A DNA stretch of 64,000 nucleotides from Lytechinus pictus. Lineage: Eukaryota > Echinodermata > Echinoidea > Temnopleuroida > Toxopneustidae. Shown in pieces: positions 21,405-32,745 of the stretch. A program made the position numbers and the translations under genes. Each line of letters begins with the position of its first letter. Within the stretch, counting starts at the first letter, position 1. The DNA is taken from contig NC_087247.1 in the NCBI RefSeq assembly GCF_037042905.1, forward strand, positions 76,678,420-76,742,419, in the 5' to 3' direction. The notes beneath the pieces were generated by a model. The model did no database searches, was not told the origin of the DNA, and worked only from the letters and a program-made list of their open reading frames with translations.

Positions 21405-21420
21405 TTATAAATATATATAA
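20880..21420. repeat. Homopolymer and simple repeats with a possible LINE-type 3' tail
   Basis: Poly-C near 20908 and poly-G near 20955 are followed by GGAAATAAAGAATCAATCAA, with further CAAT units to about 21366. That is a tail form common to CR1-like elements. A TA microsatellite runs at 21365-21420. No coding part of such an element is visible. Confidence 0.55.
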
Positions 21421-21829
21421 TAAAACAACTGTCATTCAAACTTGTCACAATTCAAGAATCTTCCCTGAAGAAGGTAGATGTGTACCGAAAATTTGGAGAG
21501 TGAATAAAAGAACTTAATTGTTGGCATTGCAAAAACTGCATTACTCGTGAATTTGTGTTTCGCATTTCTGATGTATATATATATTCGAGGACATACAGCT
21601 AGGCGGAACTATTTAGGGAAGGGGTCTTCCATCTCTGTGTGATTCCGAAGTTCCGATGATGGTTCAGCGAATGTACTTCATGCAAAATCACGTTTTGGCA
21701 TGACCTCTCAGCGCTGGGCATATCAACGGACAAAAAAATGCAAACATGTGATGGATCGAAATGGTAAAAAATATCGCGCCAACATCATTTATTTTTTTAG
21801 TAAGGCACTCACTTTGTTTTGGTTACAAC

Positions 21830-22200
21830 TTATAATGTTCAATTTTCAGGTTGAAATGTCACAAATCTTCAGCTCGCGCTTTCCGCTCGCATCAAAGGTA
21901 CACATTATGTTCTTGGTTTCAAACTGCTTAGAATATCAAGTTTTCAGGTTGAAATATTACAAATTTTCGGCTCGCGCTTCGCATCAATTATTATTTATTA
22001 AGACACACAATTAAGTTCTTGGGTTAAAAAAAGTGCTTAGAATGTCCAGTTTTCTGGTTGGAATATCGCACTCGCGTCCATTCTCCAATTAGATGCACAT
22101 CTTTTTCATAACAAAATTGCTCGGAATGTTTGATTTTCATGTCTTATTAGTCATGTTAGTACATGCAATGTCTAGAATTTATAGCTTGCGATTTGCGCTC
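21830..22200. repeat. Diverged tandem units with CAGCTCGCGCTTCGCGCTCGC motif
   Basis: About three loose units carry TTTTCAGGTTGAAAT, ACAAATTTTCGGCTCGCGCT and TTGGTTTCAAACTGCTTAGA. They are related to the array at 24460-25060 and probably belong to an older relative of the element that starts at 22215. Confidence 0.6.
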
Positions 22201-22377
22201 TTAACACCTCGCAACAGTGGCGTAACTACGGGGGGGGGGGGGGGGGGGGGGCACGTGCCCCCCCAATCGGCTGACCAAAAAAAAAAAAAAAAAGGGGGAA
22301 AAGGAGAAAAAGAGGGAGAAAGGAAGAGGAACGTAGTGGGAAAGAAGAAATTATTATTCATTATAATTGTATAATAT

Positions 22378-24100
22378 TAGGAGTGGGCTATACATGGGTC
22401 AAAAATACTTTTTTTGTAATTTCAATATGACAACAGTTTTTTTTTATTCCTTGTAATGTATCTCAACATGAAATGACAATATTTTTTGTCTCGGGTCCGA
22501 GAAAAAAGTGTGCCGGGCCAAAATCCAAAATGGCCGCCAAAACCCCCCAAAATCATAGTTTTGGCCACAACTTTTTTATTTGGTGGTCAATTTCTCTGGT
22601 TTTGGTGTCTATTCATATGTTTTTGGGGGCCAGGCAATTTGTTTTTCCTATAATTAGTACTTTTAAACCATTATTTGTAGAGTTAAAAGGTAATTATACC
22701 TAAATTTTCCCATTTTTGTAGCCTTTTTTCAGCCAAAAAGTAGGTTTTATCATCCTGGGGTTCTGGGATATTAGATGGTACGAGGTCAACAATAGCAAGC
22801 AGCTTCATATAGCTGTATTGCTTTTATTCCTCCCCTTTGGGTTTACGGATATTTGTGAAATATATCTTATTAATATTAAATAAAAAAATTTCAATTATCC
22901 GTTGGGGCTATACAGTATACATATCATATGTACAATGTACTGTACATACATACTGCACTGCATAAATGCATTGGCCACCATGACAGATAACAAGGCTTGT
23001 ATAAACTATAGTGTCATAGAAATGAGCTCTCAGGTTTAGAATTAGATGCCTCAGAAATTGAAGATATGTTTTGTCTCAGAAATTGAGGACATGTTTTGTC
23101 AAATATGCTAATTCAGGGGGCGGAGAGAGGTAATTTACACTGTAGCTATTCTGGGCCCCGTTGCATAAAAAATTACCATTATGTTAACTTAACTTAATGG
23201 TAACTTGCATGCAATCCTTTATTGTGATTGGCTGTTGATCAGCGTTACCATGATACTAGTAGTTACCTGACCCCATAAACATATGCCAGTTATACACCAG
23301 AACCAGGTTTAAAAAAAAGCCTCCAAATGAAGAAGATATGGCTAAAAATGTGATGTACGTATTGGTATAGATACATGTATGTGATACTTACATGTAAGTG
23401 TAATTTAATTTGCTGGTTTCACCATGTACATCAGCTGACAAGGAATCAAATTTACAATCTAATTCTAACCCTATGAAGCTCATTTCTATGACACTATAGT
23501 TTATATACAGGCCTTGTCATATGCCATGGTGGTCAATGCATGGATATATGCAGTGTAGTATGTACAGTGCATTGTACACCGTATAGCCCCTATGGATAAA
23601 TGACATTTTCTTTTATTTGATAAGATATATTTCACAAATATCCGTAAAACCCAAAGTGAAGGAATAAAAGCAATATAGCTACATGAAGCTGCTTGCTTTT
23701 GTTGACCTCGTACCATCTAATATCCCAGAACCCCAAGATGATAAAACCCACTTTTTGGCTGAAAAAAGGCTACAAAAATGGGAAAATTTAGGTATAATTA
23801 CCTTTAACTCTACAAATAATGGTTTAAAAGTACTAATTATAGGAAAAACAAATTGCCTGCCCCCCAAAACATATGAATAGACACCAAAACCAGAGAAAAT
23901 GACCACCAAATAAAAAAGTTGTGGCCAAAACTGTGATTTTGGGGGGTTTTGGCGGCCATTTTGGATTTTGGCCCGGCACACTTTTTTCTCGGACCCGAGA
24001 CAAAAAATATTGTCATTTCATGTTGAGATAAGGTAAAAGGAACACAAAAAAACTGTTCCCACAGTAAAACCAAAAATCACCCATTTATAGCCGACTCCTA
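22378..24100. mobile_element. Foldback element nested in the hAT-like copy
   Basis: ATAATAT flanks both sides (22371-22377 and 24101-24107). The ends are TAGGAGTGGGCTATA and TATAGCCGACTCCTA. The arms stay complementary for about 700 bp (TGTCTCGGGTCCGAGAAAAA, CCAAAATGGCCGCC, TTTCACAAATATCCGT on both sides). The centre is near 23060-23450. The related fragment at 5395-5815 lacks this insert. Mirrored open frames in both arms are not genes. Confidence 0.87.
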
Positions 24101-24459
24101 ATAATATTAAAATCATGTTATGTTATTTTACATAGGAAACATTTTTATCATAACTTTATGAAACATAATTTGCTCAGGGTCCATGTCTTCATTGTTCCTG
24201 GTGCTCGCATTGTCTGTTTAAAGAGATATATAAACCTGTTGTACGAAAAGTCAATATACACCAAATATATTATTGTTTTATATAGTGACATATGGTTCTT
24301 TTTCATGACTACTTAAAGTGATTGCCCCATGTTAAGGTCTTAATATAAAACATTTCCTGTCCGTGATTACGTTCGCTTCAGTGGATTGGTGAGATATGTC
24401 TGCTCTCCATGAATTCCTAAAATCAGTCCTTGAAATGTCCCTTTTTCTGATCTAAATAT

Positions 24460-25060
24460 CCAAAATTTTCAGCTCGCGCTTCGCGCTCGCATCATTTGGT
24501 CAGTGAATACGTATGGTCTTAGTGAATTCCTACAAACAAGCCTTAGACTGCCCCGCTTCAGGTCTGAATTATCTAAATTTTCAGCTCGCGCTTCGCGCTT
24601 GCAATATTTGATTAGTGAGATGCGTATGATAATCATGATTACAATGACTACAAGTGTTTCATATGTGTTTAAATGTAATTCTAACAAAATCAGCAAGCGC
24701 TTGGCACTCGCATTAGATGACTATGGTGAGATATGTATACTATTAAGAGATTCCTAAAATATAGTCCTTAAGATCTCCCTGTTTGGGATCAATGTATACA
24801 AAAAATTTTCGGCTCGCGCTTCGCGCTCGCATTGTTTAGCGAGACAGATACGTATCATGATCACAAAAATTCAATTATAAAGTCCCTTTTTAGGTCTGAA
24901 TATCAAAAATTTTCAGCTCGCGCTTCGCGCTCGCATTACTAGTATTTGATTGCTGAGATGCGTATGTTATTCATGATTACAATGACTACAAGTGCTTCCT
25001 CAAAATGTCTCTATTAGGTCAGTATACCTGACAACTGAGCGCGCTTCGCGCGCTCACTAA
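24460..25060. repeat. Tandem array with TTTTCAGCTCGCGCTTCGCG core
   Basis: About five to six units of 90-130 bp each hold AATTTTCAGCTCGCGCTTCG and CGCTCGCAT, followed by GAGAT.CGTATG and ATCATGATTAC. They form the right part of the hAT-like element. Confidence 0.8.
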
Positions 25061-25124
25061 GTGACTCAAATTTTTTGCTGGTGCCCCCCAATGCCGTGAC
25101 CCACGGTACGTCACTGCCTCGCAA

Positions 25125-25850
25125 GAATGCTCTTTTAACAATAATTTGCGCGATTTGACCAAAATTGTTGAGCGGCGAGTTTCACAACTTCAGATTTGAA
25201 AATGTTCAAACTGCTTGCTTGCTACGCTCGCTCCCGGAAAAATAAAGCCTAAATAGATATTTTATCAATCAGAAAAGACTTTTAAAAAGTTTTGCTCAAT
25301 TTAATTACTACAAAACGCACAACTACTTAACACAGATGATAATCTCATGGTGAAAATATCAGTTTGCATAAAAAATGCAAATTTTTGCATATAAGTGCCT
25401 TTTTTGGCTTTGCCCCCCCCCCCCAAAAAAAAAGATTGAAAATACATTCCGCCGCCTATGATTCGTACCTATCGCACTCGCTGGTATTTTTTTACACCCT
25501 CTCAAAGAAAGCAGACTTACTTTTGCCCTTTATTTTGCCTACAATGGAACTTACAGGAAAGCATATCAAACAGGATGCAAATGGAGGTATATTCAGCCGG
25601 GCGTTATTTATACGCTTTGGAGTTTGGATTCTTGTTCGCCTAGAAAACGTAAAGTATTTCAAGAGTTTTTATATTTTCATTACATCTTTGTCCTTATTTT
25701 TCTATATCCGTAGCTCTACCATGCGCGTATGCGGGGGCGCCAAAATAGGGAGAAAAGGGAAGGAAAGAAAAGGGGAGGAAAAGGGAGGGAGAGAATAAGA
25801 GAAAGGGGGCAAGAAAGAGAGGAGGGAAAAAGAAGCACCGCATTGGTGTT
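25125..25850. other. Non-coding stretch with poly-C and purine-rich tract
   Basis: A C-run followed by an A-run at about 25407-25434 resembles the internal border of GGGGG/CCCCC-type elements. A purine-only tract lies at 25745-25835. No gene. Confidence 0.4.
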
Positions 25851-26545
25851 CGACCTAGGGGGGGGGGGGCGCGCCGAATCGATAATCGACCTAGGGGCGC
25901 CAAATTTAAGTCCAACATAGATAGGGGAGCCGAAATTTGGTTCGAAATAAGAGGCGTCGAGTTGATATCCGACCTAGGGGGCGCCGAATTGATGTTCGAC
26001 CTAGGGGGCGCCAAATCGATGTTCGACCTAGGGGGTGCCAAATTGATGTTCAACCTAGGTAGGGGGGGGGGGAGCAAATTGATGTTTTACCTCGGGGAGC
26101 CGTATAGATGTTCGACATAGGAGGGTGCCGAATCGAAGTTCGACATAGGGGCACTAAGGGGGCGCCGAATCGATATTTTTTTCGTAGGGTTGCCGAATTG
26201 CTGTTTGACATGGGGGGGATGCGCCGAATTGATGTTCAACCTAGAGCATGTAGGGGGTGCCGAATTTATGTTTTGCTTAGGGGCGCCGAATTGATGTTCC
26301 ACCAAGGGTGTGCCAAATTGATATTCATCCTAGGGGGGGGGGGGTGGTGAATTGAAGTTTTACCCTCGGGGCGCCGTATAAATGTTCGAAATAGGGGCAC
26401 TGAGGGGCGCCGAAATGATGTTTAACCTTGGGGCTGGGGCGCCGAATCAATTTTTTTCCTAGGGTTGTCGAGTTGCTGTTTGACATATAGGGGCGCCGAA
26501 TTGATGTTCAACCTAGGGGGTGCCGAATGGATGTTCACCACACGC
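25850..26545. repeat. Minisatellite with GGGGGCGCCGAATTGATGTT unit
   Basis: About twenty diverged units of 28-45 bp repeat the core GGGCGCCGAATTGATGTTC then GACCTAGG, with G-runs of varied length. Open frames on both strands (NSAPPRSNI-like) are products of the repeat. Confidence 0.9.
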
Positions 26546-26637
26546 CAATTTGATATTTGTCTCGGTTCCTTAAAATTCAGGTTCAATTCAGGTATTATGT
26601 CATTATATGAATTGTGTTTTTGTGAATGATTATTTTA

Positions 26638-26718
26638 TAGTAGTTTTCATAGTTAGCACTGCTGCTATATTAAATCGCGTAATGCAGGCGAGACTGCCAG
26701 ATGCGTTCCACTTGTTTT
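26638..26718 (+). mobile_element. 3' end fragment of family-A element
   Basis: TAGTTTTCATAGTTAGCACTG, GCTGCTATATTAAATCGCG, ATGCAGGCGAGACTGCCAG and TTCCACTTGTTTT match the ends of the full copies. It directly abuts the pyrimidine tract in front of the first IHO1-like coding exon. Confidence 0.8.
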
Positions 26719-26809
26719 TCTTTTTTTCTTTCCCTGAAGAAGAGCACAGTGCAGGAAATGGGATACTACCATCAGGGACTTATTACTATCACTGCACATC
26801 CAATCAAAG

Positions 26810-26856
26810 ATGCCCAATCATCTTAACAAATCAGAGCTGTTTTCATCCTTTCCTGG
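26810..26856 (+). CDS. IHO1: IHO1 (CCDC36)-like meiotic protein, first coding exon
   Basis: The ATG at 26810 opens 15 codons (MPNHLNKSELFSSFP) plus two bases, ending at a consensus donor (CCTGG then GTAAGT). The phase exactly fits the next exon at 30312, which needs one base to complete the codon. Joined, the text reads SSFPGEFLQRGGSKSDYTSD, which lines up with the start of vertebrate IHO1 as I recall it (short N-terminus with IKDMLSIPSG, then TDYSSLSDSQF). An upstream acceptor-like tract (CTTTCCCTGAAG, 26735-26746) suggests a preceding untranslated exon. The exon is too short to be found by ORF length. Confidence 0.6.
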
Positions 26857-26969
26857 GTAAGTTTCGCATCTCATATATGTTTTCAATAGCTAAAGCTTTG
26901 CTGTTTGGGAAACTACACTAGAAAGTTCCTTAAAATACCATTTTTTGTGTGCCATTGAAATGTTTTTTT

Positions 26970-28849
26970 GTCTCGCCCACCAGAGGTGAAGGCTTAGGGA
27001 TCCAAATGTCGTCCGTCCGTCACAAACCTAATGACACATAACTCCACAACCGTAAGTCGCTTTTCAACCAAACTTGGATGGTAGATGGACTTGGGGGACC
27101 TGCATCTTATGCTGCAGTCGGAGGTCACATGGTAAGGTCAAAGGTCATTTTCGGGTCAACTTTAAAGTTTATATGCAAGACTCTCTTATGACACCTAACT
27201 CCGCAACCGTAAGTTGCTTCTCAACCAAACTTGGATGGTAGATGGACTTAGGGGACCTGCATCTTATGCTGCAGTCGGAGGTCACATGGTAAGGTCAAAG
27301 GTCATTTTCAGGTCAACGTTAAAGTTTGCATGCAAGACTCTTATGACACCTAAATCCGCAACCGTAAGTCACTTTTCACTAAACTTGGATGGTTGATGGA
27401 CTGGGGGGACCTGCATGTTATGGTGCAGTCGGAGGTCACATGGTAAGGTCAAAGGTCATTTTCGGGTCAACTTTAAAGTTTATATGCAAGACTCTCTTAT
27501 GACACCTAACTCCGCAACCGTAAGTTGCTTCTCAACCAAACTTGGATGGTAGATGGACTTAGGGGACCTGCATCTTATGCTGCAGTCGGAGGTCACATGG
27601 TAAGGTCAAAGGTCATTTTCAGGTCAACGTTAAAGTTTGCATGCAAGACTCTTATGACACCTAAATCCGCAACCGTAAGTCACTTTTCACTAAACTTGGA
27701 TGGTTGATGGACTGGGGGGACCTGCATGTTATGGTGCAGTCGGAGGTCACATGGTAAGGTCAACGGTCATTTTCAGGTCAACGTTAAAGTTTACATGCAA
27801 GACTCTCTTATGATACCTAACTCCGCAGCCATAAGTCATTTTTCAACCAAACTTGGATGGTAGATGGACGTGGGGGACCTTCATGGTATGCTGCAGTCGG
27901 AGGTCACATGGTAAGGCCAAAGGTCATTTTTAGGTCAACGTTAAAGTTTACATGCAAGACTCTCTTATGACACCTAACTCCGCAACCGTAAGTCACTTTT
28001 CAACCAAACTTGGATGGTAGATGGACTTGGGGGACCTGCATGTTAGGCTGCAGTCGGAGGTCACATGGTAAGGTCAAAGGTCATTTTCAGGTCAACGTTA
28101 AAATTTACATGCAAGACTCTCTTCTGACACCTAACTCTACAACCGTAAGTCACTTTTCAACCAAACTTGGATGGTAGATGGACTTTGGGAACCTGCATGT
28201 TATGCTGCAGCCGGAGGTCACATGGTAAGGCCAAAGGTCATTTTTAGGTCAACGTTAAAGTTTACATGCAAGACTCTCTTATGACACCTAACTCCGCAAC
28301 CGTAAGTCACATTTCAACCAAACTTGGATGGTAGATGGACTTGGGGGACCTGCATGTTAGGCTGCAGTCGGAGGTCACATGGTAAGGTCAAAGGTCATTT
28401 TCAGGTCAACGTTAAAATTTACATGCAAGACTCTCTTCTGACACCTAACTCTGCAACCGTAAGTCACTTTTCAACCAAACTTGGATGGTAGATGGACTTT
28501 GGGAACCTGCATGTTATGCTGCAGCCGGAGGTCACATGGTAAGCTCACAGGTCATTTTCAGGTCAACGTTAAAGTTTACATGCAAGAATCTCTTCTGACA
28601 CCTAACTCCGCAACTGCAAGTCACTTTTCAACCAAACTTGGATGGTAGATAGACTTTGGGGATCTGAATGTTATGCTGCAGTCAGAGGTCACATGGTAAG
28701 GTCAAAGGTCATTTTCAGGTCAACATTAAAGTTTACGTTCAAGGCTCTTATGACAAGTGTTATTCCATCCCAGTGAAGTTTTGATACAATTCTGTTGCAT
28801 GCCCTCGCAAATCACAATATTTCTGGTTATTTTCAGAAGTGGGCGAGAC
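26970..28849 (+). mobile_element. GTCTCGCCCAC...GTGGGCGAGAC element with about eleven tandem units (family D)
   Basis: Terminal GTCTCGCCCACCAGAGGTGA follows a T-run. The right end, CAGAAGTGGGCGAGAC, is its inverted match. Between them about eleven units of roughly 155 bp repeat CTCCGCAACCGTAAGTC, CAACCAAACTTGGATGG, GCTGCAGTCGGAGGTCACATG and AAGGTCAAAGGTCATTTTC. Two 311-bp blocks (starting near 27200 and 27510) are almost identical, which indicates recent duplication of unit pairs. It lies in the first visible intron of the IHO1-like gene. Family A shares the GTCTC-type ends. Confidence 0.9.
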
Positions 28850-29200
28850 ACAAAATTACTTTTGCCTTGTTTAAAACAGATAACTATACAAATGCTGTTT
28901 ATCATCATCATCCTATTTTTTGTACCTGCTGTTCAGCCTTAATCATTCCAGAGGGATTTACTTTTGGAAGTTATACTGTTTTATTTTCTAGTACTTTTTT
29001 GTTGAGAAATAGATGTGTAGCAGCCAACTTATCAAATGTGCATTTCTTATGCTATACAAGAGATGATAAATACTATCTCATTTATATCAGATATTATCTG
29101 AAGGTTGAAAAGTGACTTGCCAAGAACACCTGATCTTTTTTTTAATTAAAAATAAATTGAAAATTCAGATGTCGCTTTTTGTGTAAAGTCTTGCTATTCT
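28850..29200. other. Intron, nothing recognised
   Basis: Plain AT-rich intron of the IHO1-like gene. Confidence 0.4.
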
Positions 29201-29202
29201 AA

Positions 29203-29522
29203 TCCAGTAAAATGACACAATATTGAAAGTCACTGTTCTTTTTATTTCTGTGGTGATGGTTGAGTTTCTCAGTGGTTTCGTTTGTTTTCATGCGCCTTAA
29301 CATCGACATTAACCTAGAATCACACAGACCTCTGCACAAGCAAACACATAACAAACAAACAAAGATGCATGGGTATTTCAAACCACGACTCAAACCAAAT
29401 TATCTCACAGATCTCCATTTTAATGTTGACGTTAAGGTGCATGAAAACAAAAGAAACCACAGAAACTCGCTTATCACCACAGAAAAGAACAGTGACTTTC
29501 AATATTGTGTCATTTTGCAACT
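29203..29522. mobile_element. Foldback MITE in IHO1-like intron
   Basis: AAAATGACACAATATTGAAA, GTCACTGTTCTTTT, CACCACAG-type and CATGCGCCTTAACATCGACA blocks on the left are mirrored on the right (TGTTGACGTTAAGGTGCATG, AAAGAACAGTGAC, TTTCAATATTGTGTCATTTT). The arms are about 105 bp. Confidence 0.8.
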
Positions 29523-30311
29523 TTTTAATTTTGACCTTGCCCCACATTTCAAGGCACTACACCTCCATGTGAACCATAATCATATCATGTAGGGTATCAT
29601 TTTAAAGAGAATTAAATGATCTACTAGTATTCATTGGTATCAATCACATATTAATATTCACCAAAACCAAGGAGGGATTATCGATCAAAGTCAGATTTCC
29701 AAACTTTTTTTGAGGGGTTTATATATAGAGCAGGAATGAACCTCATTGTCTCTCAGGTAATCTGCCAATGCTTTGAATATCCCTTTTCCTTGTAAAGATA
29801 TCAATTCTCAAATGCTAAGAAAATCAATCTGTATGCTAATCACATTTATACATGTACTAGGGACAAAACTCTCCTGGCTAGTGTAATAATTTGTTGTTTT
29901 CTCCTATGTGTAAGCCCTATCTTTTGCAAAATGTATTTTAGATTGAGTAGCATACATTGAGGGGCATATTAGTATTATCTATATAGGTCTAAAAGATATA
30001 ATTTTGAGTACAAGTTATAAAAGTTGATGCTTCATTAATTTTGTGTCTTGAAGCAACTGTGGGAAACATCTATTTTCTCTGTAATGGCAAGTGCAATGAC
30101 CTTACTCATAGTATATTGTCATTTTGATTCATTTCACATTCATGATTTAATTTCAGACATTAACCCTTCTCTTACTTTTCTCTGATGATTTTATGAAAAA
30201 AAAAATTGGTGTGAAAATTTCTAAGTCAAATTTCATCTGAGTAGATAGTGTTTTGTTTCTTTCTGAAGTTGTCATTTATTTTCAGACATTTCCTTGTATG
30301 AAAATTTGCAG
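29523..30311. other. Intron, nothing recognised
   Basis: AT-rich intron of the IHO1-like gene, ending in the acceptor AAAATTTGCAG. A second possible acceptor, TTATTTTCAG, lies 28 bp upstream and would add codons in the same frame. Confidence 0.45.
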
Positions 30312-30504
30312 GGAATTCCTTCAGAGAGGCGGTTCGAAGTCTGACTATACATCTGATTCTGCATTTAATTCCAGCCAAAGCTTTTCAAGCAGTGCAACAA
30401 ACTCTCAAGTTATGGGATCTCAGATGGAGAATTCACAATCTAGCTCCTTTGATCTCTTTTCTCAAATGATGTCTCAACAACAGGGTTACTCACAACAAAA
30501 TGAG
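30312..30504 (+). CDS. IHO1: IHO1 (CCDC36)-like meiotic protein, second coding exon
   Basis: The exon is 193 bases: one base that completes the preceding codon, then 64 codons. It lies between acceptor TTTGCAG and donor GTATAT. It encodes EFLQRGGSKSDYTSDSAFN, then a Ser/Gln-rich stretch ending FDLFSQMMSQQQGYSQQNE. Vertebrate IHO1, as I recall, has the same order: TDYSSLSDSQF, a Ser-rich stretch, then QQNS just before the next motif. IHO1 recruits the meiotic double-strand-break machinery to chromosome axes through HORMAD1 and is the animal counterpart of yeast Mer2. The exon ends in phase 0, matching the next exon. Confidence 0.7.
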
Positions 30505-30703
30505 GTATATTTTCACTGTGATTTTTCATTTTAACCTGTATAGTTCTGGGGTATTTCAAAAACTTGTGAGTCGCAATGGTGGGGGGGGGGGGTGGGTAGG
30601 GGCATTATTGTCCTCTTAGGTGCTTGGTAGTGGAACACACTTGATTTTCAAATTGACTTGTTGGGATGGACTTGCCCTGAGCTGTAGGAAATAATTCTTT
30701 TAA

Positions 30704-31299
30704 AGGGGAATCCAGCTTTGGCCATAAAATGTTGTGTTGGGAAGGAGAAAAATAGATTAAACAGAATGGTGAAAGTTTGAAAGAAATCGGACAAGCTATA
30801 AGAAAGTTATAGCTGCTTTAAAATTGAGATCACTAATACTATGTAGATTTCAAATTGGCAACTGGGTAAGTAAACTATGACAAGGGGCAAGTACAACTTT
30901 CCCATAGGCCATGTACTTTATTATCAGGGATTTGTGGTTTTCTCCTAAGTACCCATTCCCCTGGGGCAGTAATCTAAATATAACCCAGGTAGTACATTGT
31001 TTTATGTCCTCATGAAAGAAAAATATAATTTGAAATAAAACTTTTAGGAAAATGACATTTTAGCCATAATATGTATTGGAGTACATGGAAGAGTAGTCCT
31101 TGCCTTACATCACTATGACATCCCATATGCGGCCAATTTGAAGTCTCCATGGGTATAGTGATTACCAATATTTACAACTTTTACAAATTCATAACTTTCT
31201 TGTTGTTTGTCCAACATTTTGTTGAAACTTTCACCTATCAACTTGTCTGATTTTTCTTTTCCTTATAAAAACAAGTTTTTATTTGGGTTGGATTCCCCT
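30704..31299. mobile_element. piggyBac-like MITE with TTAA target duplication
   Basis: TTAA at 30700-30703 and at 31300-31303 flank the ends AGGGGAATCCAGC and, reversed, AGGGGAATCCAACC. The subterminal parts also pair (GAAAGTTTGA, GACAAG, ATAAGAAAGTTAT). It is 596 bp with no coding capacity. Confidence 0.85.
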
Positions 31300-31454
31300 T
31301 TAATAACAATCATAATAACAAAGATTTTATATTTATCACTTTTAAAGCCCGTCTTAAAAGTTTTGGTAAAGGGTCGTCATTTACCATTCCAAAATTGCAT
31401 AAGTGTAGTCTTAGTCATGAAAGTGAGAGAGCGAGAGAGAAAGCTTTTTTAATA

Positions 31455-31892
31455 GCTCTGAGAGTGAAGTTGGCTCAGTTGGTTAAGTGTCTGCCTGTCG
31501 AACCAAAGATCGTGGGTTCGAGTCCGCCCCGGGTGGATGACTGAAGCCAGTGCGTTGTGTGTAATCGTCTCTCCCCAGTTTCATAGATGTAGGCTATGTT
31601 AAAGTGGAAAACACTCTGTCCTCGGATAGGACGTTAAATGGAGGCCCTGTGTAGAGGAGAGTCAACACCTTTGCACGTTAAGAACCCACTGCATTGTTCA
31701 AATAAGAGTAGGGGGAAACCCCGGTGTAGTGGTCCACTTGCATTCCCCCAATCAGTTATATCGGGAGTAGAGACCCGCGGGTCACAGTTTTGTGTGCACC
31801 CTTCTAGGCAACCCAGATTGGCTGGCTCCTCAAAAAAAGAATGTCTTTGACAGATATATGGTGCTATACAAATGCTGTGCGTCATCATCAAG
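31455..31892 (+). mobile_element. tRNA-derived SINE-like element
   Basis: The head holds a pol III A-box-like GGCTCAGTTGGTTAAG and a perfect B-box GGTTCGAGTCC at about 31517. The body is GATGACTGAAGCCAGTGCG, GTCAACACCTTTGCACG and GTAGGGGGAAACCCCGG. The tail is GGTGCTATACAAATGCTGT with CATCATCA repeats. A second copy at 40205-41395 is collinear. The head is tRNA-like, but this is not a functional tRNA gene. Confidence 0.85.
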
Positions 31893-32745
31893 TGTCTTTC
31901 AGCTGTTAGAACTTATACATTTAAGTATCTAACGTTTTCTTGGTAATTATTCATTTTTAAAATAGCGATTTGAGCACTAAATGGATTATAAAAAAAGCTA
32001 CTATCTGAGATCATTTCCTGAAATTTTGAGGAATTTAAATCCATTCTATGGGTGAGAAGGCATTTTATACAAGACAAAAATATATACAAGCATTGATATT
32101 TTATTTTGATCAGGTACCAAAATGAACATCATTCCTGTTTTAGGGAACATGCATTGATCACGGATTTGCCTATATACATGTACTTAAGATATGCTTTAAC
32201 CTTATTTTTAAAGATAATCAAAAGTGGTTGCACTTAATATTGATTTTAAGCAACAGTCTGTAAAACCAAGATTAATGGTCACCATATGGATCTAGATTTG
32301 GTAGTTACATAAGGTGAAATTTGTGAAATCCTGAAATCAAACTGACAATGATCTTACTGTAGATAGCAGACCTGCCAACCAGTACGTTTTAGGCATATTT
32401 AGTATGTTTTTGCAACCAAAATATGGCAGTACGTTTTTTCTTTTAAAAATATGTTTTTTGTATTACAAAATCTTAATTTATTGAGAAAAATCATCTCTAT
32501 ATGTCTCTATTTCATAAAACGTACACAAATAAGGTTATTAGATCAATGTAATTTCAGGTAACTTGTTTTTTTTCAATCATTTTGTTAAAACCAGGGTGAG
32601 ATATACACATGTGTTTCAATTTTTTTTTTTTCATCTGCAAGAGCAGTGCGCATTTTAGGTTGCATGCAGCTTGAGCGCTGTGATGAGCGAGTGCGCCAAG
32701 CAGTTTATTATGAACTACACTTTTTTTGGGAAAAATACAGTTTTT
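31893..32745. other. Non-coding intron stretch
   Basis: No exon or clear repeat border. Short runs of T are present. Confidence 0.35.

Larger units (their letters stand above)
22215..25116 (+). mobile_element. hAT-like non-autonomous element with exact 8-bp target duplication
   Basis: CCTCGCAA at 22207-22214 is repeated at 25117-25124. Between them the ends are CAGTGGCGTAACTACGG and, reversed, CAGTGACGTACCGTGG. An 8-bp duplication and CAGTG-type ends fit the hAT superfamily. It starts with a G-run and the CCCCCCAATCGGCTGACC block and ends with GTGCCCCCCAATGCCGTGACC. A foldback element has jumped into it at 22378-24100, and a tandem array occupies 24460-25060. No transposase is present. Confidence 0.85.

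Noticed and set aside
22473-24073. Mirrored frames with GPRKKCAGPKSKMAAK text
   Set aside because: Arms of the nested foldback element. No domain and no splice context.
31470-31540. Possible tRNA gene with A and B boxes
   Set aside because: The acceptor stem does not pair, and a long SINE-like body with a repeat tail follows. A second collinear copy exists at 40205.
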